64,000 nt of DNA, taken from assembly GCA_002104935.1 (NCBI GenBank), contig MCGT01000007.1:1-64000 (forward strand). The letters are read 5' to 3'. Position numbers and translations under genes: made by a program. Of this stretch, positions 1 through 9,746 are shown piece after piece. Source of the DNA: Hesseltinella vesiculosa (lineage: Eukaryota; Mucoromycota; Mucoromycetes; Mucorales; Cunninghamellaceae). The notes below the pieces were generated by a model. The model was not told the DNA's origin and ran no database searches. It saw only the letters and a list, made by a program, of their open reading frames with translations. Position 1 is the stretch's first letter; each line of letters opens with the position of its first letter.

Positions 1-130
1 TTGGAAGCGGAGAGAGAAAAAAACAAAAAAGGGAAAAGGAAAATGGCCAATCACAATTATTCGGCAATTCGGGCCGAATCGGGCGCCGAACTGCCGATTT
101 CACAACAAGGCCCTTTCTACGGTCTATCAT
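1..130 (-). repeat. 3' LTR, partial
   Basis: Identical to 6036-6165 over all 130 bases visible; the match runs into the window edge. It contains nested inverted repeats around 61-98 (TCGGCA paired with TGCCGA, enclosing ATTCGG/CCGAAT and GGCGCC), which could fold as a hairpin. Confidence 0.92.
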
Positions 131-210
131 CACTCCCCACCAGCTTCGCGATACCACAAAAGAGCGTACCAAGGCCTTGTTGTAACGGGGTTGAGGACAA
201 GGGATTGCCA

Positions 211-355
211 TTATTGGAGTAGGGGTAGGAAGTCGGAAGCGTCTTCGCGTCGTCGTTGTTCCAAGTAACGCTCCACACGTTCACCGGCAGTTGTGATTTG
301 GGGAATCATCCTTCTGTGATCATAGTATTGTTTAAGTGCGTCACCGTTCACTGGA
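211..355 (-). pseudogene. C-terminal tail of pol in a shifted frame
   Basis: After the integrase frame meets a TGA at 348-350, a neighbouring minus-strand frame stays open to a TAA at 211-213. It encodes a basic tail (HRRMIPQITTAGE, then an arginine-rich stretch) of the kind that ends Gypsy pol proteins. It is therefore best read as the true end of pol, separated from integrase by a small indel near 350. Real mutation and sequencing error cannot be told apart here. Confidence 0.6.
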
Positions 356-1568
356 CCCTCGGTACGCCGCCATCCTTGCCCACTAATTTATAGGTACCAT
401 TTGGATAAACCTTGTGGACAACAAAGGGGCCAACCCAACGGCGGTGAAATTTGTCGTGCTTCTCATGGTAACGTTCGAGCATCAATACAAGCGATCCGAC
501 TACAAATTGTTTTTGTGGATGCGCCGTTGCATCGTAGCGAGTTTTGGCCTTGACTTTATGGGCATCGGACTTTGCACGGGCTTCCTGTCGCAATTCTTCC
601 AACGTGCCCACCACTTGTTGGATTCGTTCATTTACTTGGCCTTGTAGATCACCTTCCACATAATCTTGACGGGGTGGTGCCCACACGGCAGGAGAGCGGA
701 GATTGTAACCATATAAAAGCATTGCCGGAGAATACCCAGTGGCGGAGTTAGTCATCGTCCTCATGGCAAGCAATACCTCCGGTAAGCAACAATCCCAATC
801 TAGTTGGGCTCCTCGTGTTTGTACCATCTTAGCCAGGGCATTCACAAGTGTCTGGTTTGCCCGTTCGACTAAACCGTTGCTTTGAGGGCGAAATGCAGTA
901 GTTGTAAGGTGACGACAGCCGAGCCTAGACAGAAGATGTTCAACGTAACAGGACTTGAAGTTTGAACCGCGATCGGTCAACAAGTAGCGAGGCACTCCAA
1001 AATCCTGAACGACGCAGGTCATGAGGAATTCAGCAGTGGTGATTTCATTAATATTCGGCACTGCAGCAACGACTGGCCAACGAGTCAAGTGGTCGACAGC
1101 AACCAGTAAATATGAATTCCCTTTTTTTGACTTGACAATCGGGCCAACGGCGTCCAAGCCGACCAAATAGAAGGGGTGCTGGGGTGTCATGATGGGTCTT
1201 GCAGGTTCCTGCCGTACAAAACGGCGTCTGGCTCTTACTTGACAAATTTGACAGCTTTTGACGACGGCCTTGGTGAGATCGTACAGTTGGTATCCATCGT
1301 AGTAGAGGCGCAGCCTTCGCCAGGTATTTACTAGGCCGAAATGACCTTCTTGGTGAACATTTTGTATGATTGCAGCGGCATTGCCTGCGTGTAGCACTTC
1401 CTGAGTAGGTTGACCATCCGGGCTTCTCCGAAACAACCTGCCTTCGTATATCATCAGTTTCCTGGCCCATGCAGCCACCTTCCTACGTTCCTTGCGCGTG
1501 GTGCAGCCGATCGGGTAAGAGCGAGTGTCGAGATAGTTGATTATGGCCAAGTATCGTGCGGGATCCAT
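348..1568 (-). CDS. Retrotransposon integrase (Ty3/Gypsy pol, 3' part)
   Basis: Integrase inserts the element cDNA into host DNA. The 406-residue frame starts at an ATG (1566-1568). It shows the N-terminal HHCC zinc region (HQEGHFG, then CQICQ) and the catalytic D,D,E core: D in GLDAVGP, D in LLTDRGSNF, E in GLVERANQ. A C-terminal LVLMLERYHEKHDKFHRRW-like segment resembles the GPY/F-type region of Gypsy integrases. No chromodomain is visible. The frame ends at TGA 348-350, just before the shifted pol tail. An ATG immediately after a pyrimidine-rich stretch is unusual, since pol integrase is normally read through from RNase H. The ATG may therefore be incidental. Confidence 0.9.
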   Translation of the reverse strand: MDPARYLAIINYLDTRSYPIGCTTRKERRKVAAWARKLMIYEGRLFRRSPDGQPTQEVLHAGNAAAIIQNVHQEGHFGLVNTWRRLRLYYDGYQLYDLTKAVVKSCQICQVRARRRFVRQEPARPIMTPQHPFYLVGLDAVGPIVKSKKGNSYLLVAVDHLTRWPVVAAVPNINEITTAEFLMTCVVQDFGVPRYLLTDRGSNFKSCYVEHLLSRLGCRHLTTTAFRPQSNGLVERANQTLVNALAKMVQTRGAQLDWDCCLPEVLLAMRTMTNSATGYSPAMLLYGYNLRSPAVWAPPRQDYVEGDLQGQVNERIQQVVGTLEELRQEARAKSDAHKVKAKTRYDATAHPQKQFVVGSLVLMLERYHEKHDKFHRRWVGPFVVHKVYPNGTYKLVGKDGGVPRVQ

Positions 1569-1862
1569 GATGATGACAAAAGGGAAAAGTATAGCAGAAA
1601 AAGAGAGGGAGCAAGGGAGAAGGAAGAGAGAGAAAAAGAAAAAGGGAAAGAAGAAGAAAGAAAAAAAAATACAAACGGGGCGGGGAAAGGATCTACAGTA
1701 ACTTATTGAGATTGAGGTTCAGTATGATATATCTAACTAGAGGGATAGTGCGTAAAATAAAAACTAGAACTACTAGGGTAGTAACAGGACAGCAACTGAG
1801 GGTAAAAAGGGGAGAAGGGAAAAGTACATATGAAGTCTAAGCTAATTATAGAATAAGGTAAC

Positions 1863-1913
<51 letters not shown>

Positions 1914-1926
1914 CAACCAAAATTTT

Positions 1927-1981
<55 letters not shown>
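1569..1981 (-). repeat. Spacer with two long poly-A tracts inside pol
   Basis: On the plus strand there are 49 T (1865-1913) and 55 T (1929-1983) separated by 15 bases. Next comes a 165 bp AT-rich stretch, then a purine-rich tract (about 1580-1670). In element sense the RNase H frame ends at a TAA exactly where the first poly-A begins. This separates RNase H from integrase and is not part of a normal Gypsy pol. It could be a processed-RNA insertion, an internal deletion joined to a poly-A tail, or an assembly fault in homopolymers. Confidence 0.75.
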
Positions 1982-1986
<5 letters not shown>

Positions 1987-2893
1987 TAGCAGGGGGAGAA
2001 GAACGGGTAGTCGCCATTGCGGAATCATCATCACTGGCCGTCACCAGGCGAGAAAGGCAGTCTGCGGGGTTGGCCGATCCAGGGCGGTACCTCACTTCAT
2101 AATCCATTTCCATAAGAGCGGCTGACCATCGAAGAAGCTTGGAATTTGGATTTGGGTTGTTAAGGATATACACCAACGCAGCGTGATCCGTGAACAAAAT
2201 AAAGTGGCGACCCAGTAGATAGTGACGAAAATGATTAGTGGCCCAGATAATGGCCAAAGCTTCCAGATGAGTAGGGGCGTATCGACTTTCGGTATCCTTC
2301 AACGTTCGAGATGCATAGGCGATCACTCGTTCGTCAGCGTTGGCTGAACCGTCGGGAGATTGAGACAGAATTGCACCTAGACCAACGCCACTAGCATCAG
2401 TAGTTAATATTTGAACAGCACCACGTGATGGGAAGGCCAGCAAGGGAGGTGTTGTGAGAGTAACTTTGATCATTTCGAAAGCACCTTGTTGTTCAGGGCC
2501 CCAGGCAAACGGTATGGATTCCTTGAGTAGTTGAGATATAGGGCGGAGTTTCCGCGCATAGTCGTTTACAAACCTACGGTAATATCCAGTCATTCCCAAA
2601 AGTGATCTTACCCCATCCTTGTTCACCGGAGCTGGCAACTCTATGATTTTAGCCAAGTTGCGGGGGTGTGGAGACAACCCTTTTTTGCCGACCACATGGC
2701 CAAGATATTCTACGCTTTGTTTTCCAAATTCACACTTTGCCAACTTCAATTTCAATCCTGCTTCAGTGCATCGTTCGAAAATGAATTGAAGGTGTCCTAG
2801 GTGTTCCTTTTCCGTTTGGGAGTAAACAATAATATCATCGACAAACACGTAGGCAAAAGATCCAATGGCGGTTCCCAAAATTTGCGACATCAC
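1982..2893 (-). pseudogene. pol: reverse transcriptase C-terminal half and RNase H
   Basis: Contains the RT catalytic box (YVFVDDIIVYS), the thumb region (YLGHVV, GMTGYYRRFV) and RNase H of the Gypsy type (LTTDASGVGLGAILSQ, then ALAIIWA, FTDHAAL and a PGSANPADCLSR ending). It is in a different frame from the upstream RT half; the two overlap at 2890-2893 in a C-rich stretch, consistent with loss of one base. It ends at a TAA formed at the edge of the poly-A tract. Together with 2890-4572 this is one RT-RNase H region split by a frameshift. Confidence 0.9.
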
Positions 2894-4572
2894 CCTTTGA
2901 AAAGTGGAGGGGCATTTGTTAACCCAAAAGGCATCACCAGGAATTCATAGGTTCCATATTTAGTTGTAAATCCTGTCAGCGGAATTGAGTCAGCGTCCAT
3001 CGGAACTTGCCAGAAACCAGATGCTGCGTCCAGCGTCGAAAATATACACGCATCTCCTAGAGCATCGATAATGTCGTCGATGTGGGGTAAAGGAAAGGAG
3101 TCCTTGACCGTCACCGCGTTCAGCTTCCTGTAGTCCACGCACATTCTGAGGTCTCCTGTCTTCTTCGCTACAAAAATTACAGGGGCTGCATACAGTCCTT
3201 GGGAAGGCTGGATTAATTTTTCTGCCAACAAATCATTCAGCGTGCTCTTGAGCACGTCGTCTTGTTCCCAGGTCAATCTGTACGGCTTCCCTGCGATAGG
3301 CCTATCTTCGTTAACCATAATGGTATGGCAGAAATCAGTCACTAAACCGGGACCAGTTTGTTCGACGAAACATGCTAGGTATCGGGTCACTAGATCATGG
3401 ACAGCCTGGTTGTCGGACTTGATAATTGCGCCCTCAGATCCGTCGGTCCCAATTGTTTTTTTTTTTTCAACTTTTTCTTTCGTTGATCCATCCCCACTGC
3501 CAACTTCCATCCCGATTGTTTTGTCGACTTCGACTCCATCCCCACTGCCCCAATACAGTATGTCCTTAATACTACCAACTTCGGGAGTCGAGCTTGGAGT
3601 AGCGATATGATATATGCGCGATAGCACTGCAGGATCATTTTCACAAACGCAACCTCTTATCAGTAAGTTTTGTTCAGGTTCCTTACATACTGGCAACTTG
3701 AGTTCCAAGGTGGCAGGTAATGGCGTAGCTTCATAGCGTTGTAACCATGGCATACCCAATAGTAATAGGTCATCGTTGCGGTCTTGTACAATCATGTTAT
3801 CAGGGCGTTTGTAACCAGCCACTTCGATGGGGACCCCATGGCAGAGACCACCCGGTTTTGTTGTCGACTGGTCCAAATTCTCCACGGTGAAGTTCATGTC
3901 GCCATCCACCACCAGTCCAAGACGATGCACTAGCGCGGAACTGATAACGGAAAGTGCTGCACCAGTGTCTACCACGGCTTGTAGTGGTTTACCAAGGATC
4001 GTAACAGGGACAGAGAACGGCAATAGTTTTTTCATCTCCTTCCCGTCTGCTATACTCAATACGTCTTCATAGTCATCGTCTTTAGGGAAATTGTTCCACG
4101 ATTCTTCCACGTCACTTTCCACTTCAGAGTATTCAGCGTCACCGTCTTCATCAAAAACTGAATCATCGTCAAAAGAGTCATCGTCTACGTCTTCTACGGC
4201 TACAGCGACGTTAATGCGGGTAGGGTTGGCCTTGAACGGTGAAGGAGCAGCACCTGTGTCAGTTATCGCAGCGGGCATCACAGGGCGTTTGGCGTTTCGA
4301 CCATGGCAGTAACGGATACCATCCACCACGTCTTTCGCCAGTTTTTTGTCTCTGGCGAGGATCTGCGCGAGGGATACACCACCTGGTCCAGCCGTCGTAT
4401 TTTGCATCACATTCCAAATGTCAACTGGGGGCACATCCACCTGTAGACGACGGAGAGGACCTCTTTGTTTCGGTTTCCCATCAGGGGTAGGCGGCACGTC
4501 CTTGATCACCAACTTGCCTGTGGCGTCAGTGTGTCCTCGTCGCTTCCTATGTTTTGCATTGTACACCTTCAC
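2890..4572 (-). pseudogene. pol: aspartic protease and reverse transcriptase N-terminal half
   Basis: The frame holds a retropepsin-type protease (VVDTGAALSVIS near the middle) and the N-terminal half of RT (AAPVIFVAKKTGDLRMCVDY, LPHIDDIIDAL, FSTLDAASGFWQVPM, FGLTNAPP). It then runs out of frame at 2890. The first codon at 4572 is GTG, not ATG, and the frame is open upstream to 4665, where TGA codons follow (4666-4668 and 4672-4674). It therefore has no initiation codon of its own and was presumably expressed by frameshift or fusion from gag. An acidic Asp/Glu-rich linker lies N-terminal to the protease. Confidence 0.88.
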
Positions 4573-4729
4573 ACCTTGTATTGCGCGTATTTGCGTCTCA
4601 CTAAGGAAATTTTGGGAAGTGTAAGCGTCGTCATCGTTTTTTTTTTCGCTATTTATTTTTTTTTGTCACGATCATCCGTCGTTCTTATCGGGATAGTTGG
4701 GGGTTGTAGGACAATAGGTATCCCTTGGT

Positions 4730-5674
4730 CTATTGTCCCTGGTCTTTTCCCGGACCTTGATGTTGTTGGTAAGGATCACCACGGTTTTGACGGGGGAATG
4801 GGCAGTTGCGCACAAAATGGTTGGGATCGCCGCAGTTGTGACAGGTCCAGCCGTTTCCTTGTTGGCGGGAAGGTTGGAATGGACCACGTGGGGTGTTGCG
4901 AGAAGGACCAGATTCATAGCGTTGGCCATAATCTTGAGGTACTTGATAACGTCGCGCTGGTGCTTGGGTGGGACGGGGAGTGAAGTGGACCTTGAGCTTG
5001 CCGAGCGCGTCGGCTAAATTGTCCATCGTGTCAGTGATGCTTTCATTATCTCGGCTTGGTAGATACCACTGTTTCTCTTGATCCATAGGAGTTGAGTATG
5101 GGGAAGGATCTTGTTGCTCTCGATAATCTTGATTTTGCAAACTTCCATGATGGTTGGTGCGGCCATATTTGCTCATGATGATTTCTTCCTGACGGGCATA
5201 ACTAATGGCTTCGTCGTAGGTGGTAGGGCGGCTGCGTTCCACCCACTTGGCTAGTTCCCAATTTAGTGACTTAATCAAATGACGTTTCTTTTCGCTATCA
5301 TTTGTGATATCGAGACGAAAGAAAAGTTCTTCGAGAGCTAATTTCAAGGCAGAGACCGACAACGTGTCTTGTTTCATGGAATCCAACTTCCTACGCCAAC
5401 TTTCTTCCAGGTCGCTTGGCACAAACGTTTCCTTGAATCTTGCAGTGAAGGCGGCCCACGTTTCCGGCTTTTCCATTTTCTTGTCATATTGGGTCGCAGC
5501 AGCGCCTTTCAAAAACGTAGGTGCTACCTTGAGCCTCTGTTCCTCAGTTAGGTCTAAGGCATCCATCCAGGTTTCCATATTTCGTAACCACAACATTGGG
5601 TTTTCCAATTGAGGGTCGCCTTTGAAGCTGTCGGGCTTGTCAATTAAGTTGTACAATTCGATTGAGTTGGTCAT
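4730..5674 (-). CDS. Retrotransposon Gag with CCHC zinc knuckle
   Basis: Gag packages element RNA into virus-like particles. The capsid-like region carries the typical W..F...F (AFTARFKETFVP) and LEELFFRL segments of Gypsy Gag. Near the C-terminus is a CCHC knuckle, CHNCGDPNHFVRNC. I chose the ATG at 5672-5674 (MTNSIELYN), giving 314 residues; the open frame extends eight codons further to a TTG. The overlapping frame that leads towards pol stops at 4672-4674, so the gag-pol junction of this copy is not obviously functional. Confidence 0.88.
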   Translation of the reverse strand: MTNSIELYNLIDKPDSFKGDPQLENPMLWLRNMETWMDALDLTEEQRLKVAPTFLKGAAATQYDKKMEKPETWAAFTARFKETFVPSDLEESWRRKLDSMKQDTLSVSALKLALEELFFRLDITNDSEKKRHLIKSLNWELAKWVERSRPTTYDEAISYARQEEIIMSKYGRTNHHGSLQNQDYREQQDPSPYSTPMDQEKQWYLPSRDNESITDTMDNLADALGKLKVHFTPRPTQAPARRYQVPQDYGQRYESGPSRNTPRGPFQPSRQQGNGWTCHNCGDPNHFVRNCPFPRQNRGDPYQQHQGPGKDQGQ

Positions 5675-6035
5675 GATTGGTACGATGTAAAGTGTCAAAA
5701 AGAAAAAAAAACGAGGTAGATGTCTGGAAAAGTATACGGTTCAAGTCGGGGTTCGGAAGGGAAGCGAAGAAGTAAAAGTGTAAAGAAGAAAAAAAGATGT
5801 CGTGCGGTCACTGTTGCAGTAGGTAGTTGTAATAATAAAATTGTGTATGCTCCTCTCCTCCACCAAAATGATATGACGGCACGTGTGGGTGTATAGGGAA
5901 AAGGGTTTCGGACTGCAGGAATAGAACAAAAGTACGGGTTTTCTCCTTCTTTCTGTTGACCTTTCACTTCCGCTTCAAAACGTCAAAAAGAGATGTGTTT
6001 AATCAGGGTTCAGATGTCAAAAAATAAAATAAGAA
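5675..6035 (-). other. Element leader between gag and right LTR
   Basis: About 360 bp in which the inner end of the 5' LTR, the primer-binding site and the gag leader must lie. No coding region is supported. A plus-strand CCACCA near 5860 could mark a primer-binding site, but I cannot match it to a particular tRNA. Confidence 0.4.
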
Positions 6036-6165
6036 TTGGAAGCGGAGAGAGAAAAAAACAAAAAAGGGAAAAGGAAAATGGCCAATCACAATTATTCGGC
6101 AATTCGGGCCGAATCGGGCGCCGAACTGCCGATTTCACAACAAGGCCCTTTCTACGGTCTATCAT
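6036..6165 (-). repeat. 5' LTR (visible shared part)
   Basis: Identical to 1-130. The true LTR may extend further left of 6036, because its other copy is cut by the window edge. Its outer boundary at 6164/6165 is well defined, since the sequences differ beyond it, and lies 8 bp before the tRNA. Confidence 0.92.
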
Positions 6166-6172
6166 TCACCAA

Positions 6173-6254
6173 GTCAGTGTGTCCGAGTGGTTAAGGAGTG
6201 TGACTAGAAATCACATAGGCTCTGCCTGCGTAGGTTCAAATCCTGCCGCTGACG
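6173..6254 (+). tRNA. tRNA-Ser (anticodon AGA)
   Basis: An 82 nt cloverleaf. The acceptor stem GTCAGTG pairs with CGCTGAC with one G-T wobble, and the discriminator is G. The A box TGTCCGAGTGG is at 6180-6190. The anticodon stem TGTGA/TCACA has loop CTAGAAA, so the anticodon is AGA at 6206-6208. A long variable arm typical of serine tRNAs follows. The T arm and B box GGTTCAAATCC are at 6233-6243. No intron. It is the insertion landmark for the adjacent Ty3/Gypsy element. Confidence 0.97.
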
Positions 6255-6258
6255 CATC

Positions 6259-6264
6259 TTTTTT
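6259..6264 (+). terminator. Pol III terminator (T6)
   Basis: A run of six T starting five bases after the tRNA 3' end, the usual RNA polymerase III stop. Confidence 0.9.
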
Positions 6265-7667
6265 GCCCGATCCGCTCTTGATCGATTTCTTTTTTTTTTT
6301 TTTGGCCTCATCTGAAAGCGCGGTTGATCTTCAAATTTTGAACCAACTAAACTTGGCTTCAACTTGCTACGCTTCAACTGCCAGGTTGACACACCTCAAC
6401 TGCTGTCCACCTGCTGGCTGGCTGCTAGCCTTTTTCGTGCTCCGCCTGCACACACTTCCTACCGAGGAAGGTGCTCTCTCGTCCTTTTTTTGCATTTACC
6501 GCTGAAAAGCCCTGTGGAACTCGCTTCTTTAGTACACTTGGACACGATGTGTTATGCCGATGCCACTTTCAACTTGATGATCCACAGTTATTGTCCAAGC
6601 ATGCTGAAAGCTGAATCCACCTTTTTTTTTTTTTTTTTTTTTTTGCGATCAGCGTTATGAACCAGGCCAACAGTTGCTGGCTGGCCCACCATTTCACCGT
6701 TATCATCTTACACGAGCGTTTACACCACGCAAAATTTCACACAATCCATTCACTTAGAATTGCTCTGCAGCATTTTTTTTTTTGGGAGAGAGAGCTATGG
6801 GATGCCCTTCTGGATCTAGCCGATAGCTGACATGTGACCAATCATTAACCAATCCATCCCATATCTTGCAATCATACAGGATATGATATGTTGTGATACT
6901 GGCCGAAAGCACAAATGTTTCTGAAGTCTCAGCGATGAGCTAGGTGACCTGCAAGTTTACTTTGCTAAGCACCCAGCTAAATTCGGCTGGCGATTTTTTT
7001 TTTTTCAAAAAATGAAAAAAAAGAGCAACTTCTGCACAGCATGTCTGAGCTAATGGATGATTGTGATAGTTTGCACGAGTGCAGAAACGCATGAATGATG
7101 GTGATGGTGAAAATATCACATCGACCGGTTAAGGTTGGCCAGCCAACGTTTGACCAGGTTCGTATGAGGAGATGAAAACTGTCAGCCAAAATTTGGCCCT
7201 TTTCGAACCTGTCCAAAGAAAAAAAAAATAACCAGCGTCAATCATCCCAATTTTTACGCACAAGAGAGTGCAGGATGGGACGTGAGATGTTCAAATATGA
7301 AGGAGTCAGGACGCAGTCATTGGTCATGTTTCCAAAAAAATAACATCCCGATGAAAGATTACCCGGAACGTGGAAATGAGGCGTGGTTTTTTTGTGTGTG
7401 ACCCATGTTGCCCAAGGCAAAAGGTAATTCCTGCTTGGAAAGAAGCCCTTTCTAGTTCCTGAACAATGGGGGTCATGAAAATTGGTTCGTTAAAAATATA
7501 CGTTTGTAAAACTCAAGAGAAAAGTGTCCAGGCATATATCATTTGAAGAGGTGGAGCATTGAACCGATTCAGCGGATCAGTCTGTGAAAAAAAAAAATAA
7601 AGTTTGGGTGAAAAAGGCGGGGTGGCCTGTCTATTTTTTTGGTTTTTTTTTTTTTTTCCTTCCCACT
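6265..7667. other. Non-genic spacer
   Basis: About 1.4 kb with T homopolymers (for example 6620-6644) and no supportable gene. About 7035-7205 resembles a dispersed repeat also seen near 45.9 and 57.2 kb. A pyrimidine-rich run at 7631-7667 directly precedes the D-amino acid oxidase start and fits a fungal core promoter or 5' UTR. Confidence 0.6.
7035..7205 (+). repeat. Dispersed ~180 bp repeat, copy 1 (diverged)
   Basis: Shares ordered blocks with copies near 45.9 and 57.2 kb: a CATGAATGA(T/G)G block, GGT(T/G)(A/G)AGGT, CAGCCAAC, TTTGA(C/T)CAG, TTCGT. Seen by eye only; the edges are approximate. Confidence 0.5.
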
Positions 7668-9149
7668 ATGCACGTTGTAGTTATTGGGTGTGGTGTCACT
7701 GGTTTGACCAACACCTATCTATTACTCCAGAATGGACACAAAGTGACACTCGTTTCGAAATGGTTTCCTGGCGACCGATCGATTGAATATGCTTCACCGT
7801 TTGCAGGTAAAATAGGTGCACAGGGCAGCAGCCCCCTGTTTCTCTCCTCTCCCATAGCTTACTCAGGGTTTTTCTTTCTTATTTAATGGCACTAGGTGCT
7901 CATTGGCGCACCATGGCACCCAACAACGATCTGCTATTGCAAAGTAAAAGCAATGTCATGGCGACATTGACATGAGATTCATTTTTTTTTTTAGAGTTTG
8001 ACACTGTAGGCTATCAGAAATTCTTGGAATTCGCAAGGACTTGCCCAGACGAAACAGGTGTCAAGACCACGCCAGGTATCGACTATTATGATATGTTGAC
8101 GCCAGAAACTGAAAATCCATGGTTCAAGGATGTGGTGGAGAATGTACGACGGAAGCAGCTAGGGCCAAAACTAAACTTTTTTTTTTTTTTCGTGCTTGAC
8201 AGTTCTCATTTGTGCCGGCCAATGAATTTCCTTACCCTGAAGTCAAAGTGGGCCATCGTTACACATCTTGTAAAAAAGCGACTCCGTCAACCCGGCGATG
8301 AATCTGATCCCTTTTTCTAGTGCTGATCAACTCTCCTCAGTACCTGACGTGGCTGCTCCGCCAAGTGCTGGCCAAGGGAGCTCAATTGAAACGCCAGGCT
8401 GTAGAATCGATCCACGACGTTTTTGATGACTCAGTGGACACGGTGATGAACTGTACTGGGCTGGGTGCGCTGTCGCTAGGTGGAGTTGAAGATCGCAACA
8501 TGTTTCCTACACGAGGCCAAACCATTCTGGTCCAGGCAAGCCATATTAAACCCACCATCACTTGCATCCGTAAGCGCACCAGCTAAAAGAAAAAAGTTAG
8601 ATTTGACCGCCTTTATTTACCCTGGCATGCAGGCAATGGCACGTTCACTTACCTCATTCCCCGAGCCGATGGTACTTTGATCCTTGGTGGCACTTCGCAG
8701 CCTCATGATTAGTAAGGAAGGATAGAGACCAAGACTCTTCATTGCCATTTTCTTACGTTTTTCGTGCATAGCAATGATCAGGTGGACGAGCTGACGAGCC
8801 AAGGCATTCTTGCGCGCACACAGGACATCTGTCCAGACCTGACCAAGGGTCAGCCCCTGAAGGTGCTGCGCCATAACGTCGGTCGGCGACCTACAAGGCA
8901 AGGAGGTGTCCGCATTGAAAATCAAGTGTACAGTAAGTACAGTGCAGCCCAAAAATAGGTGACTCTCACTCACCTTTTTTTTTTTTTTTTTGCCACCTAT
9001 CAACGTCAGGTCGCTCAAACGGCACACCAATCATGGTGACACATGCTTACGGTCATGGTGGGTTTGGTTACCAGTCAAGCTGGGGAGCCGCCGAGCATGC
9101 AGTGGCCCTGCTGGAAAAAGGCGCTGTCGACAAGGCCAGCAAACTATAG
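7668..9149 (+). CDS. D-amino acid oxidase (FAD, peroxisomal)
   Basis: Oxidises D-amino acids to 2-oxo acids with release of ammonia and H2O2. Eight exons (7668-7806, 7896-7943, 7995-8143, 8203-8269, 8321-8569, 8633-8711, 8772-8932, 9010-9149) join in frame to 343 residues, the usual family length. Seen: N-terminal FAD-binding VIGCGVTGLTNTYLL, the AHWR segment of family members, an internal NCTGLGALSLGG, the YLIPRADGTLILGG segment, and the C-terminal DAAO signature HAYGHGGFGYQ. The protein ends in SKL, a perfect type 1 peroxisomal targeting signal, which suits an H2O2-producing oxidase. D-aspartate oxidase is an alternative within the same family. Several introns carry long T runs. Confidence 0.93.
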
Positions 9150-9746
9150 CATACACCAGCCAGCCCTAAAATGGAGAACATCTGTTTTGATGGTCTCTGG
9201 CGGCTTTTTAAAATTTTCTTTTATTTTAGCAAGTCCTCCTTTCAAGTCCTTTCTCCCTTTTTTTTTTTCATAAATGATGACATTTATGCGTATGCCAAAT
9301 ACACGCCATCATTAACGCCTAATCTCAATACAAAGGAGGCTATGTGTTGTAACTACATATATATGCGTTTCAGGGAGACAGATGGGATGAAAGGTAGGTC
9401 ACTCTCTCTCTTTTTTTTTTTTTTATTAGGGTGAACTTGGAGATCACCCAGACCCTTGCCAATCAATCTGACGGTCACTGAGGTTGCAAGAATCAAGAAC
9501 CAGGATCTTTGTTTGGATTGGACATGGATCAATGTGGGCGTGGGATGGTGTTGAAAATAAATGGGTACTGTTGGACATACGGTGGAGGGGGAGGCACGAG
9601 AATAGGTAGGGTGGTTTGCTCGTTGGAGGATGTTTTTTTTTTAATAAAAGTGCTAAAGAGAAGTATATGGTACAGAGTGGTATGAGAAGGAGAGGTTGAA
9701 AGGAGACGAGGTGAGTAAGAGGGGAATCATAGATGAGATTATTTTT
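9150..9746. other. Convergent 3' spacer
   Basis: About 600 bp between two genes that converge. Contains short T tracts and AATAAA-like motifs; no gene seen. Confidence 0.6.

Larger units (their letters stand above)
1..6165 (-). mobile_element. Ty3/Gypsy LTR retrotransposon, left end cut by window
   Basis: Read on the minus strand the element runs LTR, gag, protease, reverse transcriptase, RNase H, integrase, LTR, which is the Ty3/Gypsy order. The 130 bp seen of the left LTR (1-130) match 6036-6165 base for base. A purine-rich stretch next to the 3' LTR (minus strand of about 131-145) fits a polypurine tract. The LTR opens with TG in element orientation. The outer end of the 3' LTR and its target duplication lie outside the window, so full LTR length is unknown. 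I could not assign a primer-binding site with confidence. pol is broken by at least two frame changes and by a 413 bp spacer with two long poly-A tracts (element sense), so this copy as given is not autonomous. It sits 8 bp from a tRNA gene. Confidence 0.93.

Noticed and set aside
1846..2034. Lysine-run frame over the poly-T tracts
   Set aside because: Produced by homopolymers; not coding.
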